Assembly: GCA_002282385.1 (NCBI GenBank)
Contig: NCJG01000008.1
Span: 1 to 64,000, forward strand
DNA length: 64,000 bases
From: Sphingomonadales bacterium 39-57-19
GTDB lineage: Bacteria; Pseudomonadota; Alphaproteobacteria; Sphingomonadales; Sphingomonadaceae
Reading direction: 5' to 3'
The notes below the pieces were generated by a model. It was not told the origin of the DNA. It searched no databases and worked only from the letters and a program-made list of their open reading frames with translations. Positions 52,790 through 61,988 of the stretch are shown here, piece after piece (the first letter of the stretch is position 1; each line of letters opens with the position of its first letter). Both the position numbers and the translations under genes were made by a program.

Positions 52790-54556
52790 ATGGCCTCCGT
52801 CGCTTCGTCCCCCACCCCATCTGATGTGTTGCACCGCATTTTCGGCTTTCCCGAATTTCGCGGACAGCAGGAACAGGTGGTGTCACGGGTGCTTGCGGGT
52901 CAACGCACCTTGGCCATCATGCCAACGGGTGCAGGCAAGTCGTTATGTTACCAATTGCCCGCGGTCATCATGGACGGCACGTGCATTGTCATTTCGCCGC
53001 TCATCGCACTGATGCATGACCAAATGCGCGCGGCCGACGCCGTTGGCATTCGCGCGGCGACATTGACATCGGCGGATGACAACCGCGCAGAAACGATCAG
53101 CCGGTTTCGGGCTGGCGAATTAGACCTGTTATATGTCGCGCCGGAACGGGCATCGGGCCAAGAATTTCGCACCCTGTTGCGTGAGACCAAAATCGCGCTG
53201 TTTGCCATTGATGAAGCGCATTGCGTTTCGGAATGGGGGCATGATTTCCGCCCGGACTATCGGCTGCTGCGTCCATTGCTCGACGACTTTGCCGAAGTGC
53301 CGCGCCTCGCGCTGACCGCGACCGCAGACACCCACACGCGCGACGATATTGCCGAGCAACTGGGCATTCCGCACGATGGCGTCATGGTGGCAGGTTTTGA
53401 CCGGCCCAACATCCGCTATGCCGCCGAGGCCGCGCCGACCAGCGGCATCGCTGCGCTGGTAAAAAGCCTGCAGGGCGCGGGCATCGTCTATGCGCAGACC
53501 CGTGACCGCACCGAAAAAATTGCGGCCCAAATCGCAGAAACCGGCCGCAAGGCGCTGTATTATCACGCCGGTATGGAGCCGCAGACACGCGCGCGGGCGC
53601 AGGCAGAGTTTGTGTCTTCCGAGGACATGGTGATGGTTGCGACGGTGGCATTTGGCATGGGTATCGACAAGCCCGATGTGCGCTTTGTCGTGCATGCTGG
53701 CCTGCCGAAATCTATCGAATCCTATTATCAGGAAAGCGGCCGCGCCGGACGCGATGGTGACCCGGCGGTGGCGCATATGCTCTGGTCCGCCGGGGACTTC
53801 ACCCGCGCCCGCATGCGCCTGAGCGAGCTTGCCCCCGAACGGCGTGAGGCGGAATTGGCGCGCGTTGCCGCGTTGTCATATCTGGTCGAAACGGCGGGAT
53901 GCAGGCGTGCGGTGCTGCTGCGTCACTTTGGGGAAAGCCCACCTGAATCATGCGGCAATTGCGACAATTGCCTGAATGCGCCCGACGTTCATGACGCCAC
54001 CGAACTGTCACGCAAGCTCTTGTCCGCCGCCTATCGCACCGGGCAGATGTTCGGCATGGGTCATTTGGAGAAGGTCCTGACGGGCAGCAAAGATGACCGC
54101 ATCACCCAATTGGGGCATGACCAGCTTTCGGTGTTCGGAATTGTCAGCAAGGCAGAAGCCGCGATGCTTAAGCCCTTGTCTCGTGCCTTGCAGGCACGCG
54201 GGGCAATGGTGGCAAACGAACATGGCGGTTTGAAATTGGCAGGCGATGCCCGCGCCATCATGCGCGGCGATCAAAATATCCAGATTGCGATCGTAAAGCC
54301 GGACAACAAACGCCGCGCTGGTCGACCAGACAATCCCATTGGCAACCCGTTGTTCGAGGCGCTGCGTGCCAAACGTCGCGCGCTAGCCGAAGCTGTGGGC
54401 GTTCCGCCTTATGTTATTTTTCACGACGCAACTTTGCGCGAGATGGCATTGACCAAGCCAACCAACATCCACGCCTTAGGCCGGATTAGCGGTGTCGGCG
54501 CACGCAAGTTGGAAGCCTATGGCGAAGATTTCCTATCGGTCATCGCGCAGTTTTAG
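52790..54556 (+). CDS. recQ: ATP-dependent DNA helicase RecQ
   Basis: A 588-residue 3'-5' helicase. Motif I IMPTGAGKSLCYQLPAV, motif II FAIDEAHCVSEWGHDFRPDY, motif VI QESGRAGRDG. The RQC zinc cysteines are in CRRAVLLRHFGESPPESCGNCDNC. A winged-helix region follows and the HRDC domain (LFEALRAKRRALAEAVGVPPYVIFHDATLREMA) ends the protein. Full-length. The 79-base gap before it carries no recognised site. Confidence 0.96.
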   Translation: MASVASSPTPSDVLHRIFGFPEFRGQQEQVVSRVLAGQRTLAIMPTGAGKSLCYQLPAVIMDGTCIVISPLIALMHDQMRAADAVGIRAATLTSADDNRAETISRFRAGELDLLYVAPERASGQEFRTLLRETKIALFAIDEAHCVSEWGHDFRPDYRLLRPLLDDFAEVPRLALTATADTHTRDDIAEQLGIPHDGVMVAGFDRPNIRYAAEAAPTSGIAALVKSLQGAGIVYAQTRDRTEKIAAQIAETGRKALYYHAGMEPQTRARAQAEFVSSEDMVMVATVAFGMGIDKPDVRFVVHAGLPKSIESYYQESGRAGRDGDPAVAHMLWSAGDFTRARMRLSELAPERREAELARVAALSYLVETAGCRRAVLLRHFGESPPESCGNCDNCLNAPDVHDATELSRKLLSAAYRTGQMFGMGHLEKVLTGSKDDRITQLGHDQLSVFGIVSKAEAAMLKPLSRALQARGAMVANEHGGLKLAGDARAIMRGDQNIQIAIVKPDNKRRAGRPDNPIGNPLFEALRAKRRALAEAVGVPPYVIFHDATLREMALTKPTNIHALGRISGVGARKLEAYGEDFLSVIAQF

Positions 54557-54662
54557 CGGGGCGTTTCGGGCCAATGCGCGGTCCATTCTTGTTATCGATT
54601 GCAGATTAAAATAAGGCTAAACCCAGATGACCGCTTTGTGCGGCAAATAACAGGATTTGCTG

Positions 54663-55094
54663 ATGTTCCGTAAATTGACAGACACGTTTTTCGCCGCACC
54701 GCAAATCAGCCTTTCCGACGTGGCAGAGGCGAAAGCCGCGGGCATTTCGTTGATCATCAATAACCGTCCGGAAGATGAATCGCCCGATCAAACATCAGGC
54801 GCCGAAATCGCCGCCGCGGCGCAAGCTGCCGGTATTGCTTATGTCGCCATTCCCGTCACGCACGCTGGCTTTGCCGAATGGCAGGTCACGGCCATGGCCG
54901 ATGCCATTGAAAATGCAGATGGCAAGATATTGGCCTATTGCCGGTCGGGGACCCGATCGACTTTGTTATGGGCGTTGGCCCGCGCGGCGAAGGGCGACCA
55001 TCCCGCCGTCCTTTCGGAACAGGCCGCTGACGCAGGCTATGACCTGTCGTCCGTTGCGGCGATGATGGACATGTTGCGCGGACGGGCTTCTTGA
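54663..55094 (+). CDS. TIGR01244 family sulfur transferase/phosphatase
   Basis: A 143-residue protein of the beta-lactamase-hydrolase-like phosphatase fold. The signature LAYCRSGTRSTLLWALA has the catalytic cysteine in a CxxGxRS loop as in rhodanese-fused BLH and dual-specificity phosphatase-like enzymes. FRKLTDTFFAAPQISLSDVAEAKAAGI is the standard start. AGGA lies 7 bases before the ATG at 54663. The stop overlaps the next start (TTGATG). Confidence 0.85.
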   Translation: MFRKLTDTFFAAPQISLSDVAEAKAAGISLIINNRPEDESPDQTSGAEIAAAAQAAGIAYVAIPVTHAGFAEWQVTAMADAIENADGKILAYCRSGTRSTLLWALARAAKGDHPAVLSEQAADAGYDLSSVAAMMDMLRGRAS

Positions 55095-55522
55095 TGGCAG
55101 AATTGCTGCAACTTGCCGGGTCGATTGTATCGATTTTGTTTATCGCATGGCTCGCACGGTTTTGGCGCTTGGGCGGCGACGTCCGCATCCACAGCGAAGC
55201 GCAGGCGCGTGACATTGCCGAAGAGACGCTCTGTGGGTTCAATCCCGTAGATATCGCAATCGACAAGGCGGGTATCGCGGCATTGCTGCGTGACGATCAG
55301 GGCCGGCACATGCTCATCCGTCGCCACGGTGTGCAATGGGCAGGACGTTTGCTCGACAGGCACAGCGAATCCCGTTTGGACCAGAATTTTCTCACCATCG
55401 GAACCGGCGAGAAGACATTTGGAACCATTACGCTCAATTTGGGTGAACAAGCACCGTCGTGGGCATCGGGCCTTCGGCATTTGAACAACGGTCAGCATAA
55501 CATGGGAAATACGCATGCCTGA
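55094..55522 (+). CDS. Conserved-looking protein with N-terminal membrane segment, unknown function
   Basis: A 142-residue protein. Helix at about 3-22 (LLQLAGSIVSILFIAWLARF), then a soluble domain (RIHSEAQARDIAEETLCGFNPVDIAIDKAGIAALLRDDQGRHMLIRRHGVQWAGRLL) of two similar beta-rich parts. I do not recognise a named family. It overlaps the sterol-desaturase family gene by 8 bases and the phosphatase gene by 1, so all three are one unit. Confidence 0.7.
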   Translation: MAELLQLAGSIVSILFIAWLARFWRLGGDVRIHSEAQARDIAEETLCGFNPVDIAIDKAGIAALLRDDQGRHMLIRRHGVQWAGRLLDRHSESRLDQNFLTIGTGEKTFGTITLNLGEQAPSWASGLRHLNNGQHNMGNTHA

Positions 55523-56411
55523 ACTTTTCAGCCCAGTGGATTATGCCATTCCGGCGTTCATCATCCTGATCATCGCAGAAATGCTGTGGGCACGCAGCCG
55601 TGCGCCAGAGAAATATGAACCGCGCGACACCTTGACGTCACTCGCGCTCGGCACCGGCAGCACGGTTGCAGGCGCGCTCACCGGCGCGTTGGTTTTCAGT
55701 CTGGCGATGTGGATGTACGAGAACCGGTTGTTCGAGATTGGCTGGGTGTGGTGGGCGTGGCCCTTATGCTTTGTTTTGGACGATCTGGCTTATTATTGGG
55801 CGCATCGCACCGGACACCGCGTCCGCTGGTTTTGGGCCAGCCATGTAAACCACCACTCAAGTCAGCAATATAATCTCTCCACGGCGCTGCGTCAGACATG
55901 GACCGGTTTCATTGCCCTTGGCTTTATCTTCCGCATTCCTTTGGCACTCATCGGATTTCACCCGGCCATGCTGCTTTTTGTTGGCGCGTTTAACCTCATT
56001 TATCAATTCTGGATCCATACCGAAGCCATTGGCAAATTCCCGCGCTGGTTCGAATATGTGATGAATACGCCAAGCCACCATCGTGTGCATCACGCGACCA
56101 ATCCCCGCTATCTCGACCGCAATTATGCGGGTGTTTTCATCATTTGGGATCGCATGTTCGGAACCTTTATCGAAGAAGTAGAAAGCGAAAAAATCCGCTA
56201 TGGGATTGTCCGGCAACTCGGAACCTTCAACCTGTTGTGGAGTGTGTTTCACGAATGGGTCGGGATATTGAAAGACCTCTGGTCGGCGCCATGGCGTCAC
56301 AAATTGTCCTACCTTGTGCGCGAACCGGGGTGGAGCCACGACGGCAGCCGGGAAACATCGGACATGATCCGTGCACGCTGGCTTGAAGCGCAAGAGGCAA
56401 AGGCCGACTAG
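55515..56411 (+). CDS. Sterol desaturase / fatty acid hydroxylase family protein
   Basis: A 298-residue di-iron membrane enzyme. Histidine boxes: YYWAHRTGHR, HVNHHSSQQYN and HHRVHHATNPRYLDRNY. Four hydrophobic segments (about 8-24, 45-65, 78-95, 135-155). The family hydroxylates or desaturates lipids such as sterols, hopanoids or carotenoids; the substrate here is not shown, and no carotenoid genes are adjacent. Same transcription unit as the two genes before. Confidence 0.88.
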   Translation: MPELFSPVDYAIPAFIILIIAEMLWARSRAPEKYEPRDTLTSLALGTGSTVAGALTGALVFSLAMWMYENRLFEIGWVWWAWPLCFVLDDLAYYWAHRTGHRVRWFWASHVNHHSSQQYNLSTALRQTWTGFIALGFIFRIPLALIGFHPAMLLFVGAFNLIYQFWIHTEAIGKFPRWFEYVMNTPSHHRVHHATNPRYLDRNYAGVFIIWDRMFGTFIEEVESEKIRYGIVRQLGTFNLLWSVFHEWVGILKDLWSAPWRHKLSYLVREPGWSHDGSRETSDMIRARWLEAQEAKAD

Positions 56412-56477
56412 CGCTATTTACACCCTTGCCAGTATTTAATCGTCCGCTTAAACCTTTGCGTTAGAGGAGCAGGCAAT

Positions 56478-58064
56478 ATGGACGAATTTGATATCATCGT
56501 TATTGGCGGCGGGTCAGCGGGGAGTGCTGCAGCTGGCCGACTTTCGGAAGGTGGCAAATATAAGGTCTGCCTGATCGAGGCCGGTGGCACCAACAACAAT
56601 ATGTTGATCAAAACGCCTGGTTTCATGCCGTTCATCCGCAATGGATCGAACTATAAATATGAAACCGTTCCGCAAAAGGGCCTGAATGGCCGCACCGGAT
56701 ATCAACCGCGCGGCAAAGGCCTTGGTGGGTCGAGCGCGATTAACGCGATGGTCTATATCCGTGGCCACAAATATGATTATGACAATTGGGCCGCATTAGG
56801 TTGCGATGGCTGGTCCTATGACGACGTATTGCCCTATTTCAAACGCTGCGAAGATAATGAACGTGGTTCTAACGCCTTTCACGGATCTGGCGGACCGCTG
56901 TCTGTTTCTGACCAACGCTGGCCGCAGGCGGGCAGCCTTGCCTTCATCGAAGCGGCTGCCGAGTTGCAGTTGCCGGTCAATACCGACTTCAACGGCGCGA
57001 CGCAGGACGGATTTGGCCTGTATCAAGTCACGCAAAAGGGTGGCGAACGCTGGACCGCCGCGCGCGCCTATGTCGAACCGGCACGTGACCGGATGGAAGT
57101 CATTACCGGCGCATTGACCGAAAAGATTATCGTCGAAAATGGACGCGCCACAGGCGTTGTCATTCGCCAAGGTCGAAACAAAAAACGCACGATCAAGGCG
57201 CGCGGCGCTGTCATTTTGTCCGCAGGCGCGTTTGGATCGCCGCAAATATTGATGTTGTCGGGCATTGGCCCAGCCGACCATCTGCGCAGCGTCGGTGTGG
57301 ATGTCGTCCATGATAAGCAAGCTGTCGGCGCCGACCTGCAAGATCATATCGATTATGTCTCCAGCTTTGAAACACAGTCAAAGGACGACTTTTTCGGGGA
57401 TTCGCTGGCCGGCACCGCAAAGATGGTCAAGGCGATCATCGAACATCGCCGCAAGCGCACTGGCGTCATGACCACCTGCTTTGCCGAAGCGGGCGGATTT
57501 TGGCGTTCGGACGCAAGCTTGCCGGCACCTGACATTCAATATCATTTCGTCCCTGCAATGTTGGAAGACCATGGCCGTTCCAAAGTGAAAGGTCATGGGT
57601 TCAGTTGCCATGCCTGTGTCTTGCGGCCCGAAAGCCGCGGCACCGTGCGCCTCGCATCAACCGATGCAAGTGCGGCCCCGCTGATTGACCCGGCATTTTT
57701 GAGCGACGATCGCGACATGGCCACATTGCGCAGCGGCGTGCGCGCCATGCACCGGATTTTCGAAGCACCTGCGCTTGCCGCTTATGGTGGAAAGAATCGC
57801 CATCCTGTCGATCTGAATGACGATGCCGCCTTGGATGATCTGATCCGCAGTCGCGCAGATACCGTATACCATCCCGTCGGCACGTGCCGCATGGGGGGCA
57901 ATGCGGACGATGTTGTCGACCCGCGCCTGAAATATCGTGGCATCGAAGGGCTGTATGTCGCGGATGCCAGCATCATGCCGCGCCTCGTTTCCGGTAACAC
58001 AAATGCGCCAAGCATCATGATTGGTGAAAGATGTGCCGAATTTGTCCGGGCTGATTTGCAATAA
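56478..58064 (+). CDS. GMC family oxidoreductase (choline/alcohol dehydrogenase-like)
   Basis: A 528-residue FAD enzyme. The dinucleotide motif FDIIVIGGGSAGSAAAGRLSE is at the N-terminus, the FAD-binding PRGKGLGGSSAINAMVYIRG follows, and the catalytic HPVGTCRMG and SGNTNAPSIMIGE close it. Members oxidise alcohols, including choline and medium-chain alcohols. With a CYP153-like P450 elsewhere in the window, alcohol oxidation is conceivable, but the link is speculative. GAGGAG at 56465-56470 precedes the ATG by 7 bases. Confidence 0.9.
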   Translation: MDEFDIIVIGGGSAGSAAAGRLSEGGKYKVCLIEAGGTNNNMLIKTPGFMPFIRNGSNYKYETVPQKGLNGRTGYQPRGKGLGGSSAINAMVYIRGHKYDYDNWAALGCDGWSYDDVLPYFKRCEDNERGSNAFHGSGGPLSVSDQRWPQAGSLAFIEAAAELQLPVNTDFNGATQDGFGLYQVTQKGGERWTAARAYVEPARDRMEVITGALTEKIIVENGRATGVVIRQGRNKKRTIKARGAVILSAGAFGSPQILMLSGIGPADHLRSVGVDVVHDKQAVGADLQDHIDYVSSFETQSKDDFFGDSLAGTAKMVKAIIEHRRKRTGVMTTCFAEAGGFWRSDASLPAPDIQYHFVPAMLEDHGRSKVKGHGFSCHACVLRPESRGTVRLASTDASAAPLIDPAFLSDDRDMATLRSGVRAMHRIFEAPALAAYGGKNRHPVDLNDDAALDDLIRSRADTVYHPVGTCRMGGNADDVVDPRLKYRGIEGLYVADASIMPRLVSGNTNAPSIMIGERCAEFVRADLQ

Positions 58065-58105
58065 TCTTGCCTAAATGCGGCGTCGCGGGTAACCGCGTGC
58101 GCGCT

Positions 58106-59512
58106 ATGACGATTAACGGAACAGATTATATCAGCACCCGCGGCAACGCGGACGCGCTCGATTTTGCAGGCGTCACCCTGACGGGTCTGGCCCGAGATGG
58201 CGGACTATATGTCCCGCGCCATTGGCCGCAATTTTCGACAGAAGATATAAAGGCGATGCGCGGCCTGTCTTATGTGGAGTTGGCTGCCCGCGTTATGGCC
58301 CCGTTTACCGCGGGTGTATTGAGCGAGGCGGAACTCAAGAGTCTGTGTTCGACGGCTTATGGTTCCTTTGCCCATTCGGCGACAACGCCGCTGGTGCAGC
58401 TTGATGGGCAGCACTGGCTGCTTGAGCTATTTCACGGGCCAACCTTGGCATTTAAGGACGTTGCGCTCCAATTGCTGGGCCAATTGTTTGAACGCTTCTT
58501 GTCGGGCACGGATAAAAAACTGACCATTGTCGGTGCAACATCGGGCGACACGGGATCAGCAGCCATCGACGCCGTTGCCGCACGCGCGCAAATCGAAATC
58601 TTCATGCTGCACCCGCACAACCGCGTCTCTGACGTCCAGCGTCGGCAGATGACCACCATCCTTGCGCCCAATGTCCACAACATCGCGATTGAAGGCAGCT
58701 TCGACGACGCGCAGGCGATGGTAAAGCGGATGTTCAGTGACAAGGACGTCAATGGCCCGCTGACTTTATCCGCCGTAAACTCCATCAACTGGGCCCGCCT
58801 GATGGCGCAGGTGGTGTATTATTTCTATGCCGCGCTGCGATTGGGCGGACCTGAGCGCAAAATTGCCTTTTCCGTCCCGACCGGAAACTTTGGCGATGTG
58901 TTTGCTGGCTATGTTGCCGCGCAAATGGGCTTGCCAATTGAACAGCTGATTGTGGCCACCAACATCAACGACATCTTGCACCGCGCCCTGTCAAAGGGTG
59001 ACTATTCGGTGTTGGGTGTAACGCCGACCGCAGCTCCGTCGATGGATATTCAGGTGTCGAGCAATTTTGAACGGCTGCTGTTTGACCTTGAAGGTCGCGA
59101 TGGATCGACCACCGCAGCGCGGATGAAATGGTTCGAACAAATGGGCAAAATGGTTCTGTCGCCCGACATGCGGAAAAAATCTGCTTTGTTGTCGAGCGCG
59201 CGTGCCGATGCGGACCAGATGGCAGCCGCCATGCGCTGGGCCTATGGCGCGGCGGACCAGATTATCGATCCCCATACCGCCATCGCACTGCACGCGGCGC
59301 GGGCGTCGGGCATCAAACCGGAAACGCCTATCGTCACATTGGCAACCGCGCATCCCGCCAAGTTCCCGGACGCAGTAGAAAACGCAACCGGCGTTCGCCC
59401 TGCTTTGCCTGCGCGTGTCTCGCAGCTGTTTGACCGCGAAGAACGCTTTGATGTCTTGCCCGGCACATATGACGCCGTGCGTGACTATGTGCTGGCGCGC
59501 GCCGTTCGCTAA
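58106..59512 (+). CDS. thrC: Threonine synthase
   Basis: A 468-residue PLP enzyme that converts O-phosphohomoserine to threonine. The N-terminus YISTRGNADALDFAGVTLTGLARDGGLYVP, PLP lysine in FHGPTLAFKDVALQLLG, GATSGDTGSAAIDA and SVPTGNFGDVFAGY are diagnostic. ATG 58106 is chosen over codons upstream. It ends 3 bases before the methyltransferase gene. Confidence 0.96.
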   Translation: MTINGTDYISTRGNADALDFAGVTLTGLARDGGLYVPRHWPQFSTEDIKAMRGLSYVELAARVMAPFTAGVLSEAELKSLCSTAYGSFAHSATTPLVQLDGQHWLLELFHGPTLAFKDVALQLLGQLFERFLSGTDKKLTIVGATSGDTGSAAIDAVAARAQIEIFMLHPHNRVSDVQRRQMTTILAPNVHNIAIEGSFDDAQAMVKRMFSDKDVNGPLTLSAVNSINWARLMAQVVYYFYAALRLGGPERKIAFSVPTGNFGDVFAGYVAAQMGLPIEQLIVATNINDILHRALSKGDYSVLGVTPTAAPSMDIQVSSNFERLLFDLEGRDGSTTAARMKWFEQMGKMVLSPDMRKKSALLSSARADADQMAAAMRWAYGAADQIIDPHTAIALHAARASGIKPETPIVTLATAHPAKFPDAVENATGVRPALPARVSQLFDREERFDVLPGTYDAVRDYVLARAVR

Positions 59513-59515
59513 AAT

Positions 59516-60394
59516 ATGGAACAGAATTTCGTCACCCTGATCAGCGAGCCGCGCAGCGATTACACTTTGATCGACTCCGGTAATGGGCGCAAATATGAAT
59601 CCTATGGTGACCGCCGCTTCATCCGGCCGGAACCGCAAGCGATGTGGGCGCCTGCGCTCGACGAATGGCCTGCAGATGCGGAATTCGTTCCCGGATCCGA
59701 CGATGATGGCGGCGGACGTTGGTATAACAATAAACCCGTTCCCATGGATGGCTGGCCGCTCGCATGGAATGATGAGGTGCACTTTACCGCATCCTGCACG
59801 CCATTCCGCCACCTCGGCTTTTTCCCGGATATGGACCCTGTGTGGCGGTGGATGCGCGGACAGTTGGCAGGGGTCACCGATCCTGTTGCGATGAACCTGT
59901 TTGGCTATACCGGCGTTGGCACCCTCGCTTTGTCGGCAGCAGGCGCGCAGATGGTGCATGTCGATGCATCCAAGAAATCGGTTGCGCAGGCACGGACCAA
60001 TGCCGAAATGTCGGGCATGGCCGACCGTCCCATTCGCTGGATCGTCGACGACGCCGCCAAATTCGTTGCACGCGAAGTGCGCCGCGAAAAACGTTATGAC
60101 GGCATATTGCTGGACCCACCCAAATATGGTCGCGGTCCCGACGGCGAAGTTTGGCGGCTTGAGGAAGACCTGCCCGAACTGATCGCCAATTGCCGCAAGT
60201 TGCTTGATGCAGAATCAAAATTTCTATTTCTGACCGTCTATGCGGTGCGCATGTCTGCGCTGGCGTTGGGTGGGCTGCTAGAATCCCATTTTGCCGACCT
60301 TGGCGGCAAGGTTGAATTTGGTGAACTCGCGGTGCGCGAACAGGGCCGGGGCATGCTTTTGCCCACAGCTATTTTCGCCCGCTGGTCACGTTAA
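59516..60394 (+). CDS. Class I SAM-dependent methyltransferase, RlmI-like catalytic domain
   Basis: A 292-residue protein. SAM motif NLFGYTGVGTLALSAAGAQMVHVDASKKSVAQARTNAEM (split as motif I near 130-140 and motif II). Catalytic-type LLDPPKYGRGPDGEVW. This is the RlmI/RlmK-like rRNA methyltransferase domain, but the PUA domain of RlmI is absent. The N-terminal half (GRKYESYGDRRFIRPEPQAMW) is typical of this shorter group. Substrate likely RNA, not certain. GGAG precedes folB, which follows by 8 bases. Confidence 0.82.
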   Translation: MEQNFVTLISEPRSDYTLIDSGNGRKYESYGDRRFIRPEPQAMWAPALDEWPADAEFVPGSDDDGGGRWYNNKPVPMDGWPLAWNDEVHFTASCTPFRHLGFFPDMDPVWRWMRGQLAGVTDPVAMNLFGYTGVGTLALSAAGAQMVHVDASKKSVAQARTNAEMSGMADRPIRWIVDDAAKFVAREVRREKRYDGILLDPPKYGRGPDGEVWRLEEDLPELIANCRKLLDAESKFLFLTVYAVRMSALALGGLLESHFADLGGKVEFGELAVREQGRGMLLPTAIFARWSR

Positions 60395-60402
60395 GGAGTG
60401 AT

Positions 60403-60771
60403 ATGACCGATAGCCTCATTCTCGAAGTACATGACCTTGTCGTCAATGTGCTGACGGGCATTTACAGCCAGGAAACGCACCTGCCCCAGCCGCTGCGTAT
60501 TTCGATTAGCGCAACGCTGGATATGGCCCCACATTATGCGCCAGACACGCCGTTATCGGCGTCGAAAAATTATATGACACTGAAAGAGGCTGCGACACTT
60601 TTGCCCGGCGATGTGCACTTCACGCTGATTGAAGCCGTCGCCGATCATATCATGGATAATTTGTTTGCTGACGATCCACGCATCAGCCACCTCGTCGTCA
60701 AAATCGTGAAACTCGCCATCGCAGAAGATAATGAATCGATTGGCATTACAATGTCGCGGAGCCGCAAGTGA
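60403..60771 (+). CDS. folB: Dihydroneopterin aldolase-like protein
   Basis: A 122-residue protein of the FolB/DHNA fold: VHDLVVNVLTGIYSQETHLPQPLRISISATLDM, then NYMTLKEAATLL and HFTLIEAVADHIMDNLFADDPRISHLVVKIVK. The family cleaves or epimerises 7,8-dihydroneopterin in folate synthesis. The start of the SDR gene overlaps its stop by 4 bases, which fits joint pteridine metabolism. AAGGAG stands 6 bases upstream of the ATG. Confidence 0.85.
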   Translation: MTDSLILEVHDLVVNVLTGIYSQETHLPQPLRISISATLDMAPHYAPDTPLSASKNYMTLKEAATLLPGDVHFTLIEAVADHIMDNLFADDPRISHLVVKIVKLAIAEDNESIGITMSRSRK

Positions 60772-61523
60772 CAACGGCGCCGCTTGCAATTGTGACAGGC
60801 GGCAAGCGTCGGCTGGGTGCCGAAATCGCATCTAAACTTGCGGATGCGGGTTACGCGTTGGCACTGGTTAGCCATCTCGATTCACAGCCCGAAGAAAAGC
60901 TTCTGGCGACACTGCAAGAAAACAAGAGCGAATGGCATCCTTTTACCTTTGATTTGAGCACCGGCAACCCGGCCCATCTTATTGACAGCATAACAGCGCA
61001 TTTTGGCCGCGTACCCCAGCTGCTGGTGAATAACGCCGCGATGTTTGGGCAGGATGATTGGGAGTCGATGTCGGTCGAGACGCTGGAGGCGCATTTCCGG
61101 CTGAACCTTTTTGCGCCACTCTTGCTTGCCAAAGCCGTTGTCGATGCGGCGGACGCTGACGTGCGGCCAGCAATCGTCAACATCCTCGACCAGCGCGTCG
61201 TCAATCCGCACCGCGACCAGATTAGCTACACGCTCTCCAAGCAAGCGCTCGCGGCGTCGGTACGGTCCATGGCTGCGTCATTTGCAGGGCGCGCACGCTA
61301 TAATGGCGTCGCACCCGGTCTCGTCATATCAACCGATGACTATACCGATGAACAAGAGGTCCGATTGGCGGGTATGATGCCACTGGGCGCGCTTCCATCG
61401 CCATCCGCTGTCGCAGATGCCGTGGTCTATTTGGCGAAAGCACAAGACGTTACCGGGCAAATCATCTTCGTCGATGGCGGAGCGCATCTCAAAAGCTTCG
61501 ACCGGGATTTCATGCACCTTTAA
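60768..61523 (+). CDS. SDR-family reductase, FolM/PTR1-like pteridine reductase
   Basis: A 251-residue Rossmann-fold short-chain dehydrogenase. The nucleotide-binding motif is TGGKRRLGAEIA (PTR1/FolM type TGxxKRLG, unlike the usual TGxxxGIG), LVNNAAMF is the NNAG variant, and YTLSKQAL supplies the catalytic Tyr/Lys. Overlap with folB argues for dihydromonapterin or dihydrofolate reduction, as FolM. It has no folate name certainty. An alternative is a generic SDR. GTG start at 60768. Confidence 0.82.
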   Translation: MTTAPLAIVTGGKRRLGAEIASKLADAGYALALVSHLDSQPEEKLLATLQENKSEWHPFTFDLSTGNPAHLIDSITAHFGRVPQLLVNNAAMFGQDDWESMSVETLEAHFRLNLFAPLLLAKAVVDAADADVRPAIVNILDQRVVNPHRDQISYTLSKQALAASVRSMAASFAGRARYNGVAPGLVISTDDYTDEQEVRLAGMMPLGALPSPSAVADAVVYLAKAQDVTGQIIFVDGGAHLKSFDRDFMHL

Positions 61524-61698
61524 CGCACGCGCCAGACCATGATCCCCTTGCCTTTTGCGGGAAGCGGCTCAAGTTTCTGCCTCATGAGGGCAGAGCGCAA
61601 GGCAGTTAACGCTCTGCAAAACCTGCGAACGAAGTGCCGTCATAGGTGGTGAAGGGCGCGTTCTGGACGGTCGTTATGCCCGTATCGGTCGCGACTGA
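61520..61698 (-). pseudogene. Remnant of a minus-strand gene 3' end
   Basis: Two minus-strand frames read like the end of a protein. Frame A (61698-61606) gives a 30-residue stretch including TDTGITTVQNAPFTTYDGTS and ends in AGFAER and TAA. Frame B (61585-61520), shifted, gives MRQKLEPLPAKGKGIMVWRV-R and TAA, overlapping the SDR stop. The sequences lack the look of random translation, but no intact gene connects them, and upstream stops cut the frame. I see a frameshifted, truncated remnant or two pieces of one C-terminus; family not recognised. Confidence 0.3.
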
Positions 61699-61988
61699 TT
61701 ATTGCGCAAAAGCACAAATAACTTGCGTTTGGTGCCCCATTAAGCCAATAGGCCGCCAAGCGCATGAGGCGAGCGGACGATACCGCCGCAGTATTGGCAG
61801 CGTGAGGGCCGCAACAAGTGGCCTCGCCAATCGAACAAGATGCGTAAGCTTAGAGGCTTCCCATATCACGCAGGGTTGTTTCCAACGGGTCAGCATAAGC
61901 TGCTCCCGAACACCTGCTGTTGCGCCCATGCGGTCCTGTTTCAAGGATCTGCATCATGGGGCTGCGACGACTATTTGAAAGTATATAT
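61699..61988. other. Non-coding leader region before rhlE, with a possible remnant
   Basis: No convincing intact gene. On the minus strand 61847-61740 reads as a 35-residue stretch with FDWRGHLLRPSRCQYCGGIV (a CxxC pair), without an ATG or ribosome site; it may be a decayed small zinc-ribbon gene. The last part must hold the rhlE promoter and leader, which ends in TATATATATG. Together with the preceding remnant this is a 465-base gap. Confidence 0.3.

Noticed and set aside
61646..61978. 110-codon plus-strand frame before rhlE
   Set aside because: Composition unlike the neighbours, no ribosome site; the minus strand carries the better coding traces.
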